From: an uncultured Oscillospiraceae bacterium
GTDB taxonomy: Bacteria > Bacillota > Clostridia > Oscillospirales > Oscillospiraceae
Length of the DNA: 37,127 bases
Assembly (NCBI GenBank): GCA_947627745.1
Contig: CANQXH010000012.1
Span: 1-37,127 of the forward strand
Direction of reading: 5' to 3'
Shown here piece after piece: positions 30,301 to 37,127 of this stretch. Position 1 is the first letter of the stretch; each line of letters begins with the position of its first letter. A program made the position numbers and the translations under genes. The notes beneath the pieces were generated by a model. That model was given only the letters and a program-made list of their open reading frames with translations. It was not told the origin of the DNA and searched no databases.

Positions 30301-33300
30301 TTGCGTATGCGCTTGAGGATTTCGGAATGGTGGAGAAATTTTCGGCGAGATTAGATAATATAGACCTTTATCAGCTTGATAAGGCGAATTATCAGCACAA
30401 TATCGACGCGGGCAAAACGTTGATAGAAGTACCTATAATGCGTTCCGACGCGCTTATTACAAGACTTGCGGCAGGCTCTCCGTTTGCATTGCACTACAAT
30501 GCAAGTCAGTACGACCTCTGGTTGGTGTCTGACGGAACAATCGAGGGTTCACAAATTAGGCTTTACGCTCCGAACAACGTCTTTAATGCGGTAGAATTGG
30601 ACGTTCTAACGCCAGACGAACGTACCATTTTAAACAATGTCGTTGAAAAGTGCGCCGACAAACTTAAAGAACACCTTTTGAATATCGGAGATATTAATGA
30701 AATAGACGACCCCGACTACTATGAGGAACAGCAGCTTGCCGAGCAGGAAGCGCGGGAAGAAGCACTTGAACAGGAAAGCAAACTAATAAAAGCCGTTCGC
30801 GGCGGCGCAGTAGCAAAAATTGAAGAAAAACCGTCGGACGTATCATCTTCAATTCCCATAGAAAACGCGAGAGCGAACAAGATTTCAAATATACGGCTCG
30901 TTTACAATGATGACAGCGGGTTTCATCTTATAGCCGATACTGACAAGGTAAACGACGCTGTTATTACAGTTTTCGGGCAAAATGAACTTGAAGTGCGGGA
31001 TTATCTCAATGAAAACGCCGTAAGCACGACAATCGAGCGCGGCGAAAACGGTGTTACATATAACACCGAAAGCGCAGAAAGCAAAGCCGAGGAAGAAGAA
31101 CCCGTCCAAAGCGCGGAATTTAGCGACAACGAACCCGAATACGAACAGCAGTCGGTGTTCGATATGGACACAGAACGCGAGGACATCGAAACGCCCGTTG
31201 AAATAAACAATCTTGCTCAATTAAAGCGAGCTTTAACAATAGGTGCAGAGTTTGAAATTACCTCATATATTCACACGGATACTGTCAATCAGTTGCGACG
31301 TGTGAATTATGTTGATACAACGGGTATATACAGTATTCGCCCCGACAAACCCGACGATGAAGTATCAGTTGCAAACGGCGGTCGCGGCTATTACTTGCAA
31401 TGGGGACACGCGTCTGAGTGGGAATTCAGCAACGGCAACTGCACTGTGTATCGGTTCGATACGGAGCATACTCCCGAAAATGCGCTTATGTCCGTGAGAG
31501 TAAAGCCAAGAATAATTGAAAAGACTACCAAACTTCGGGACGAAACAGAACACGAGGCGCAGGGCGAGCCTGTCAAGCTGAAAGATTTGGTTATAGACCT
31601 TACCCCGCGCTCTGAACGCGAGGAACTGCGCATAGACCCGCCCGTCGAAAAGCACAACTTCACAATTACTGACGAACACCTCGGCGAGGGCGGCGCAAAG
31701 GCAAAATTTAACGCAAATGTCGAGGCAATTCGGACGTTACAGAAAATCGAGAGCGAAAACCGCCTTGCCACTCCCGCAGAACAAGAGGTGCTTTCAAAAT
31801 ATGTCGGTTGGGGCGGTATTCCGCAGGCTTTCGATGTCAGTAACCAACAATGGGCAAAAGAGTATTCCGAGCTGAAGAGCGTACTCTCGGACGATGAATA
31901 CGCTGCTGCACGGCACTCTACAATGAATGCGCATTACACATCGCCGACAGTAATTGAGGCGATTTATTCCGCGTTAGACAGATTTGGAATAAAGGGCGGG
32001 AACGTCTTAGAGCCTGCAATGGGTATAGGCAATTTTTTCGGCGTGATGCCCGAACAAATGCGCGCGAACAGTCAATTGTTCGGCGTTGAGCTTGACGATA
32101 TAACGGGCAGAATTGCAAAACAGTTATATCAAAATGCCAATATACAAGTCTGCGGGTATGAAAATTCGACGCTTTCAGACAATTTCTTTGATGTAGCGAT
32201 AGGCAACGTTCCGTTTGGAGATTACGGCGTGGCTGATACGCGCTATAATCGTGAGAATTTTTTAATACACGATTATTTTTTCGCAAAAACTCTTGATAAA
32301 GTCGCGCCGAACGGCATTGTCGCGTTCATCACGTCAAAGGGTACATTGGACAAGGCAAGCCCAAAGGTGCGCGAATATTTAGCAAAGCGCGCCGATTTAA
32401 TCGGCGCTATACGTTTACCGAACAACGCGTTTAAAGCAAATGCGGGAACGGAAGTTACTTCCGATATAATCTTCTTGCAAAAACGCGAGAAAATGGCGGT
32501 AGAAATGCCCGATTGGGTATATACCGCGCCAAATGAGGACGGCATTAATATAAATCAGTACTTCGTCAATCACCCCGAAATGGTTCTGGGCGTTATGAAA
32601 CAGGGCGTAGAGTATTCTATGCACGGAAACCCGAACGAAACAGCTTGTGTGCCTGTTGAGGGTGCAAATTTGCGCGAACAGTTGCAAGTGGCGGTGAAAA
32701 TGCTTGAACGCGACGTTGTAACGGAAACGCTCGACAAAAGTCAAGACAAGCAAGCAGGCGTAATTCCTGCCACATCTGATATACACAACTTTACCTTTGG
32801 TATAGTTGACGGCAAAATCTACTACCGCGAGAACAATATAATGACGGAGGAGCGGTTAAGCGATAAGGCTGCCGAACGTGTTCGCGGTTTAATAGAGGTT
32901 CGCAACACATTCCGCGAATTGCTCGACGCGCAGGCAGACGGCTCTCGTTCTGATGAAGATATTTCAGCATTACGAGAGAAACTCAACAGTCAATACGATG
33001 TTTTCGCCGCCAAATACGGCGCAATCAGCAGCATTAACAATAAGCGCGTTTTCTCTAAAGACGATACCTACGACCACCTCTGCGGGTCGCTTGAACACGT
33101 CAATTCACAAACAAAAGAAATATCCAAGTCGGATATTTTCACAAAACGCACCGTAAAGCCGTTTGTAGAAATCACACACGTTGATACTCCCGCCGAGGGT
33201 CTGTCCGTGTCACTCGATTTGCGCGGGCGCGTGGATATAGGCTATATTGCGGAACTTTGCGGACAAGAGGATAATGAGGTTATAAATTCCCTTATCGAGA

Positions 33301-36300
33301 ATGACCTAATTTACAAAAATCCCGAAACGGAGCAATACGAAGAAACCGCCGAGTACCTGTCGGGATATGTCCGTGACAAGCTGTTGGCAGCACAAAAAGC
33401 GGCAATCGACAATCCCGAATATGAGCGGAATGTCGCGGCTCTCAATGAAGCCTTGCCGCCTACAATAGGCGCAGAAGATATATATGTGCGAATTGGCGCG
33501 TCGTGGATAGACAATGACGACTATTGCGACTTCTTTAGAGAATACGCAAAAGGGATTATTTCAACTGCCAGTTATTCTAACCGCGCGGTTTTATCTCGGC
33601 TGCCGTCGGGCGAATACAAAATTGACAATAAGACTGCCGATACATCAGTTGCCGCGCTTAACTCTTTCGGCACGACGCGAATGAGCAGCTATGCAATTTT
33701 CGAAAATCTGCTTAATAATCGCAATATAGCTATATATGACTATTACGAAGCTCCAGACGGAAAGAGAAAGCGCGAATTTAACAAAGACGAAACGCAGCTT
33801 GTACAAGAAAAAGCGCGCCAGATGAAAGAGGCGTTCCCAAAGTGGCTTTGGGAGAACGCGCAGCGCCGTGACAAGTATGTCGAGCGGTATAATACTCTTT
33901 TTAACTCTGTTGTCGGGCGCAGCTTTGACGGCTCACATCAAGTTTTTGCGGGTATGAACCCGAACATCGAGCTTGCGCCGCACCAAAAGGACGCTGTTAT
34001 GAGGTGCAAGCTCGGCGGGAATACGCTGCTTGCGCATTGCGTAGGCGCGGGAAAATCGTTTGAAATGGCTACAGCTGTTATGGAAAAGCGGCGTTTAGGG
34101 CTTGTAAACAAGGCTTGTGTAGTCTTGCCGAAACACCTTGTCGGGCAGATGGCTGCCGAATGGTCAAGGTTATACCCGAACGCTCGTCTGTTGACTGCCA
34201 AAGAAACGGATTTCAATAAGGCGAACAGACGTAAATTCATCGGACGGTGCTGTACAGGCGAATATGACGCCGTTCTGATGTCATATGAGCAATTCCACCG
34301 TATTCCGATGTCTAAGGAGTATGAAATGTCGTTTGTTCAAGACCAGATTAAGACGCTGGATGATGCTATTCGCGATGCAACGCCCAAAGGTGTTTATATC
34401 GACGCGGGTACAAGGCGCACGATTAAGCGTTTGGAAAGCGAAAAAGAGAAACTCAAAGTAAAGGTGACAAAGTTGCTTTCCTCGCCGCGCGACAATTCTA
34501 TCAGCTTTGAACAGTTAGGTTTTGATTGCCTTGTAGTTGATGAGGCGCACAATTATAAAAACGGCTTGATAGTGACAAAGATGAATAATGTTGCGGGGCT
34601 AGGTTCGTCTGCCGCCGCAAAAAGCGTGGATTTTCTGATGAAAACTAAGTATTTGAACGAAAAGACGGGCGAACGAAACATTATTCTTGCGACAGGTACG
34701 CCAATTTCCAACTCTATGACGGAACTGTATATCTTACAACAGTATATGCGCCCGTCTGGACTTGAACGTCGCGGCTTGCAGAATTTTGACGATTGGGCAT
34801 CAACATTTGGCGAGGTTGTTTCCGAAATGTCGCTCAAGCCTGCGGGTAACGGATTTCAAAACAAAAACAAATTCGCGAAATTCTGTAATTACGACGAATT
34901 AATGCTGATGTATCACGATTTCGCCGACATACGCAATGCAGATGACTTGCAATTGCCTGTGCCAGAAATAGAGGGTGGCAAACCGCAAACTGTTTCGGCA
35001 AAGCCGAACGAGTTCCAAAAGGCATATGTTCAGATTTTGGCAGAGCGTTCCGAGGCTATTCACAATGGTGTAGTCAGTGACCCTCGTGTGGATAATATGC
35101 TGAAAATCACAGGCGAGGCTCGTCTGTTGGGGTTAGATGCGCGGTGTATCAACCCCGAAGCCGAAAACGACCCCAACAGCAAGGTTAATATGCTGATACA
35201 AAAAGTGATGGAAATCTACACCGAAACCACCGAACAAAAAGGCGTACAAGCCATTTTCTGCGATATAGCGATAAATGGCGGCAAAATGCCTGTGGAAATA
35301 ACTATAGACAGCGCGAATGAGGAAACGGTTGAAGAGAATTCCGAACCCGAACAGGGCTTTAATGCCGAAAAGCTCAGCGAGGCGGTTGCACCGTCGAAGT
35401 TTTCCGTATACGATTATATTAAGTCGGAACTTATTCGGCGCGGAATACCCGAAAATGAAATATGCTTTGCGGGAGATGCGAAAAACCAATCACAGCGGAA
35501 TACGATGTACGGCGAACTGCGCGACGGACAAAAACGTATAATTCTCGCAAGCACAACAAAGCTAGGCACGGGCGCGAACATACAAACTCGCCTATGCGCG
35601 CTCCATAATCTGGATATTCCCTGGCGTCCGTCGGATTTTGAGCAACGGCAAGGACGCATAGTTCGACAGGGGAACACGTTCCCGACCGTGAAAATCTATA
35701 ACTACGTTACGGAGGGTACGTTCGATGCGTATATGCTCGACCTTATCGTAACAAAACAAAAATTTATATCGCAAGTAATGAGTGGAAAAACTCACGCGAG
35801 AATTTGCGAGGACGTAGACGAGTCGGTTCTGAACTATTCCGAAATGCAGGCTATCGCCACAGGCGACCCGCGCATTAAGGAAAAAATAGAACTCGATGTC
35901 GAAGTTTCGCGTTTGAAATTGCTTGAAAGCGAATACAACAAGAAACGCTATGAGTTTGACGATATGGAAACCAGATTTAAAGCTGGTCTGTCAATTGCCA
36001 AAAACAAACTTGCCCTTGCGCTCGACGATAAAGCGTTTGCCGAAAAGAATGTTTTGCCAGAGGGCGAGTTTAAAATCGAACTCAATGGTAAGATTTATAC
36101 GGAGCGCAAGGACGCGGGAAAAGAACTGCGCGCCTCTATGATGAGGTTTCTTAAAGACAAGCAAGCTATAACCATTGGAGAGTATCGAGGTTTCACAATT
36201 TCATTGAATTGGGGTATGGTGAGTTACGGGCAGAGCGGCATTTCCGCTAATCTTAGGCAAGGTAAGGGACTTACATACACCGCATCAGACCTCGGACTTG

Positions 36301-36653
36301 ATAATGACATCGGCTGTATAACGCGAATTGAAAATGTAATTAAGCTCGGCATTGACAAACAGATTGCCGCGCATCAAAGCAGCATTGAAAACACGGAAAA
36401 GGATTTGGAAGAAGTAGAACGAACCAAAGCCTTGCCGTTTGAACACGCCGCCGAGCTTGCAGAGAAATCTGCTCGGCTCGAACAGCTTAACAACGAACTT
36501 GGCGTGAACAAGGCAGACAATGTTGTTTTTGATGAAACTTTGGACGAAAACGAAATGGAACGCGGGAGCGAAACCAGAACGGCAGAACCCGAACCGCGTA
36601 AAGATGAGAGCATCGAACGAAAGCCGCTGAAAAAAGTGGGAATACGTCATTAA
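27387..36653 (+). CDS. Giant adenine-methyltransferase/SNF2-type helicase of the mobile element
   Basis: A 3088-aa protein of the LtrC-like class found in Clostridia elements. Order: helical N-terminus (1-240); Arg/Gly/Asp/Ser-rich low-complexity segment (about 245-420); MutS-N-like module (about 800-870: YRVGDFYEIYGDVAYTAADL); acidic linker with a palindrome-encoded NGVTYNT (about 1221); N6-adenine methyltransferase-like domain (VLEPAMGIGNF about 1540, GNVPFG about 1605 where NPPY is usual); SNF2/superfamily 2 helicase with GAGKS (2220-2224), DEAH (2385-2388) and QRQGRIVRQGN (about 2753); coiled-coil and acidic tail. GNVPFG instead of NPPY/NPPF makes catalytic methylation doubtful. It probably protects or remodels incoming element DNA. 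A second gene is nested in its low-complexity part. Confidence 0.92.
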   Translation: MTRRENFELLHSRALERLSNDREAFADYLIYSARFFKLDVSQVVALFEDNPNATMVADEQTWRSFGRVIKKNGWATEVMISDGENKPNGFKKLYDISMTDSKEPKPFQWTFDKELAESFVKKTSQSERRDFDRVSDCLDYLATNAAVEQYETFQTEINVPKDREDVFKKSYMSMVRRVVAARCEMNSNFNYISSADAEVNLQALDCISGTKDLENLIEQVHSAASKVLWSMEKSISNINIERSVIYDRNRGTEGLDRGGSSSDRRGSSPSVVRGGREVLSVAENAQEPSVSAEREAVHLRDGNVHSGLDTAGGGADARTDKRVRENVAELYEGEPPVRHTDPTDERAVGVNPAQDRPDSSGYVRHDERGISEDSSRTRPQRYESDIHLVGATDELSQGEDIQGTSVREVDSGRLGGVDEQVSNNNNETAELENSAVDLSENHVTSSLSVGEKSLVKPVEKSFSEQVDDALNGNIPFYSSLKVCDTPSILLAVGCKQLPMLFTQRHLKQAITPKSDNNIHLHGLTIEQVKALPQLIANPIIIYDSLSRDDSIVAVTSEVDGDGLPIIISIVPNGEGRYEMQTLNSNFITSVHGRNDISYQIRNAIKFDKMLFWDKVKSQALFERWGLPLPELTNALDSINIIHQSRNIVKGEIEKNQNFFDNHERKQQSATNSTVHFGLLGNGITVYDTSKTDPKADDYLTIAHISDEGNIKYYVDTHTINAEDITRIITQANEQKAKFTEQWNALTNYERYQRICDGANALPAPNWDIFAADKNIMLVEEIIKKYEHPIIFHDSDFPQAERIVTAYRVGDFYEIYGDVAYTAADLLNLTLTSRQDVPMVGFPAHAYNQYKRDFAARGYYVAQGDERDIDEVLYSYSQEHNTLDEYIANGITERIYEDGASLDLSDPETLKAIEITDKTRTYYSDFYENNNFERTAVDVGEAFLKDEKNADFIKKVVKLNKDAYSSDRELAAFAYALEDFGMVEKFSARLDNIDLYQLDKANYQHNIDAGKTLIEVPIMRSDALITRLAAGSPFALHYNASQYDLWLVSDGTIEGSQIRLYAPNNVFNAVELDVLTPDERTILNNVVEKCADKLKEHLLNIGDINEIDDPDYYEEQQLAEQEAREEALEQESKLIKAVRGGAVAKIEEKPSDVSSSIPIENARANKISNIRLVYNDDSGFHLIADTDKVNDAVITVFGQNELEVRDYLNENAVSTTIERGENGVTYNTESAESKAEEEEPVQSAEFSDNEPEYEQQSVFDMDTEREDIETPVEINNLAQLKRALTIGAEFEITSYIHTDTVNQLRRVNYVDTTGIYSIRPDKPDDEVSVANGGRGYYLQWGHASEWEFSNGNCTVYRFDTEHTPENALMSVRVKPRIIEKTTKLRDETEHEAQGEPVKLKDLVIDLTPRSEREELRIDPPVEKHNFTITDEHLGEGGAKAKFNANVEAIRTLQKIESENRLATPAEQEVLSKYVGWGGIPQAFDVSNQQWAKEYSELKSVLSDDEYAAARHSTMNAHYTSPTVIEAIYSALDRFGIKGGNVLEPAMGIGNFFGVMPEQMRANSQLFGVELDDITGRIAKQLYQNANIQVCGYENSTLSDNFFDVAIGNVPFGDYGVADTRYNRENFLIHDYFFAKTLDKVAPNGIVAFITSKGTLDKASPKVREYLAKRADLIGAIRLPNNAFKANAGTEVTSDIIFLQKREKMAVEMPDWVYTAPNEDGININQYFVNHPEMVLGVMKQGVEYSMHGNPNETACVPVEGANLREQLQVAVKMLERDVVTETLDKSQDKQAGVIPATSDIHNFTFGIVDGKIYYRENNIMTEERLSDKAAERVRGLIEVRNTFRELLDAQADGSRSDEDISALREKLNSQYDVFAAKYGAISSINNKRVFSKDDTYDHLCGSLEHVNSQTKEISKSDIFTKRTVKPFVEITHVDTPAEGLSVSLDLRGRVDIGYIAELCGQEDNEVINSLIENDLIYKNPETEQYEETAEYLSGYVRDKLLAAQKAAIDNPEYERNVAALNEALPPTIGAEDIYVRIGASWIDNDDYCDFFREYAKGIISTASYSNRAVLSRLPSGEYKIDNKTADTSVAALNSFGTTRMSSYAIFENLLNNRNIAIYDYYEAPDGKRKREFNKDETQLVQEKARQMKEAFPKWLWENAQRRDKYVERYNTLFNSVVGRSFDGSHQVFAGMNPNIELAPHQKDAVMRCKLGGNTLLAHCVGAGKSFEMATAVMEKRRLGLVNKACVVLPKHLVGQMAAEWSRLYPNARLLTAKETDFNKANRRKFIGRCCTGEYDAVLMSYEQFHRIPMSKEYEMSFVQDQIKTLDDAIRDATPKGVYIDAGTRRTIKRLESEKEKLKVKVTKLLSSPRDNSISFEQLGFDCLVVDEAHNYKNGLIVTKMNNVAGLGSSAAAKSVDFLMKTKYLNEKTGERNIILATGTPISNSMTELYILQQYMRPSGLERRGLQNFDDWASTFGEVVSEMSLKPAGNGFQNKNKFAKFCNYDELMLMYHDFADIRNADDLQLPVPEIEGGKPQTVSAKPNEFQKAYVQILAERSEAIHNGVVSDPRVDNMLKITGEARLLGLDARCINPEAENDPNSKVNMLIQKVMEIYTETTEQKGVQAIFCDIAINGGKMPVEITIDSANEETVEENSEPEQGFNAEKLSEAVAPSKFSVYDYIKSELIRRGIPENEICFAGDAKNQSQRNTMYGELRDGQKRIILASTTKLGTGANIQTRLCALHNLDIPWRPSDFEQRQGRIVRQGNTFPTVKIYNYVTEGTFDAYMLDLIVTKQKFISQVMSGKTHARICEDVDESVLNYSEMQAIATGDPRIKEKIELDVEVSRLKLLESEYNKKRYEFDDMETRFKAGLSIAKNKLALALDDKAFAEKNVLPEGEFKIELNGKIYTERKDAGKELRASMMRFLKDKQAITIGEYRGFTISLNWGMVSYGQSGISANLRQGKGLTYTASDLGLDNDIGCITRIENVIKLGIDKQIAAHQSSIENTEKDLEEVERTKALPFEHAAELAEKSARLEQLNNELGVNKADNVVFDETLDENEMERGSETRTAEPEPRKDESIERKPLKKVGIRH
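28123..28650 (+). CDS. TnpV-like protein nested inside the giant helicase gene
   Basis: It has its own ribosome-binding site, GAGAGGAGTG, about 5 nt before the ATG. The 175-aa product is highly charged and folded-looking, with blocks resembling transposon-encoded TnpV proteins: SVYGRMWQNYMRENHPF, then LQMKGLWELIPRKIDQIAL and a C-terminal SYRKERIFKELVF. In the giant gene's frame the same DNA gives only Arg/Gly/Ser/Asp-rich disorder. Both frames are open for over 500 nt. That pattern says the TnpV-like frame carries the protein constraint, while the other frame was kept open as a linker. Function unknown; DNA binding is possible. Confidence 0.7.
   Translation: MTETEELRDLTEEEVAQIGEEVRQVWCEEDGKYYPSLKTRKNRLYRLNERLFTYETETYIRDLTPQEEELMQEPISVYGRMWQNYMRENHPFDIQTLQMKGLWELIPRKIDQIALDMYDTTKEEFQRIVPEPDHNDTRAIYTWSEQLTSYRKERIFKELVFVRWTADDWEALMNR
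31050..31067 (+). repeat. Palindrome copy P10 inside the giant helicase gene
   Basis: GGTGTTACATATAACACC preceded by GCGAAAAC and followed by GAAAGC. It encodes NGVTYNTE in an acidic linker. No T-tract follows, so termination of the long mRNA is avoided. Confidence 0.9.
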
Positions 36654-36663
36654 TCTGTAATCT

Positions 36664-36697
36664 ATGCTCCCTGTTTTTTTAACGGGGAGCATTTTTT
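36664..36697 (+). terminator. Intrinsic terminator after the giant gene
   Basis: ATGCTCCC and GGGAGCAT arms with additional GTT/AAC pairing inside, followed by six Ts. Confidence 0.88.
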
Positions 36698-36718
36698 ATT
36701 TACGAAAGGAGAACAACT

Positions 36719-36964
36719 ATGAAAAAGCTGATTAAGGCTCACAGAGTGCCTGTCATTTTTGTTTCAATGGTGATTTCAATTGTTTTGCCGTTTGTTATGG
36801 TCAAAAAATTTGAAATGCTTTTTCAGACGGACAACGCCCCGTTGATAATTACCGTTGTAACAATTACTATGCTGATAGAAATTATCAGCATAATTTCTAC
36901 GTTTGTGAATTTCTTTGTCTTTATGGCAGAGAAATCCAAACCGCGCGACGTAAATAAGAAATAA
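36719..36964 (+). CDS. Small two-helix membrane protein, 81 aa
   Basis: AAAGGAG precedes the ATG by 7 nt. It has two hydrophobic helices (about 10-27, VPVIFVSMVISIVLPFVMV, and 42-70) and short basic ends (MKKLIKAHR and KPRDVNKK). No family recognised. The terminator upstream means it needs readthrough or a promoter I cannot identify. Confidence 0.7.
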   Translation: MKKLIKAHRVPVIFVSMVISIVLPFVMVKKFEMLFQTDNAPLIITVVTITMLIEIISIISTFVNFFVFMAEKSKPRDVNKK

Positions 36965-36981
36965 AATTAGTGGAGGCTTAT

Positions 36982-37127
36982 ATGGATAACAGAAACGAAC
37001 AATTAGATGAAGTCCGCACAGCAAACCTTGCGGATTATTTCATTAACAATGGTTATGAGTGCGAAATCGCCAGAAACGAACTTCACGTTCGGGGTTACGG
37101 CGGTTTGTATGTGAATATTCACGACAA
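36982..37127 (+). CDS. Start of an unknown gene, cut by the window end
   Basis: GTGGAGG precedes the ATG by 7 nt, and the frame is open to the edge (48 codons). The visible part, RTANLADYFINNGYECEIAR then ELHVRGYGGLYVNI, resembles the N-terminus of mobile-element primase-like proteins (DUF3991/Toprim or CHC2 types), whose first helix and strand read like this. The assignment is tentative because the diagnostic domains lie beyond the window. Confidence 0.6.
   Translation, partial: MDNRNEQLDEVRTANLADYFINNGYECEIARNELHVRGYGGLYVNIHD

Overview
The window looks like the backbone of an integrative and conjugative element from a Gram-positive, Clostridia-type bacterium (Oscillospiraceae/Lachnospiraceae-like). 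The evidence is strong AGGAGG ribosome-binding sites, consensus TTGACN-N17-TATAAT promoters, and a gene order typical of Tn1549/CTn-like elements. All genes lie on the + strand. No rRNA, tRNA, integrase or cas1/cas2 is visible.

Region 1 (1-4.6 kb, plus 7.9-8.7 kb) is the unusual part. A protein fusing sigma-70 region 4 to an RNA polymerase alpha C-terminal domain (78-818) is followed by three tiny membrane peptides and a 453-aa Cas12f homologue (1475-2836). Two of the three RuvC acidic residues in that homologue are replaced (His239, Asn425; Glu342 is kept), so it is predicted to be a nuclease-dead RNA-guided DNA-binding protein. Around it are five copies of a ~160-nt structured guide scaffold at 2855, 3823, 4114, 7979 and 8444. 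Each scaffold runs directly into a CRISPR repeat, like a natural single-guide RNA, and most head short arrays of 28-32-nt repeats with 28-35-nt spacers. I propose a system for RNA-guided control of transcription carried by the mobile element. The sequence does not reveal the targets.

Region 2 (4.6-9.9 kb) holds a zeta-toxin-like P-loop protein, a replication-initiator-like protein whose linker DNA contains iteron-like repeats, small unknown proteins, a phage-type single-strand DNA-binding protein with an acidic tip, a Cys4 protein and an excisionase-like helix-turn-helix protein. Between the guide modules at 8230-8339 is a tandem 23-bp iteron cluster.

Region 3 (9.9-21.2 kb) is the conjugation module: a PcfB/DUF3801-like protein, the VirD4/TraG coupling ATPase, a Maff2 small membrane protein, a TrbL/VirB6-like channel protein, PrgI, the VirB4/TraE ATPase, a CD1108-like membrane protein without a visible wall hydrolase, and a small bitopic protein. 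Region 4 (21.2-37.1 kb) holds DUF4315, topoisomerase III, a membrane-anchored fibronectin-III protein, SSB, a DUF3849-SpoVG-SpoVG fusion and, under its own promoter, a 3088-aa methyltransferase/SNF2-type helicase with a TnpV-like gene nested in another frame. Two small genes end the window, the last one cut by its edge.

A palindrome, GGTGTTA-N4-TAACACC, occurs ten times. Some copies are followed by T-tracts and look like terminators, several sit directly upstream of the guide scaffolds, and three lie inside genes, always in the same reading frame (NGVTYNT).
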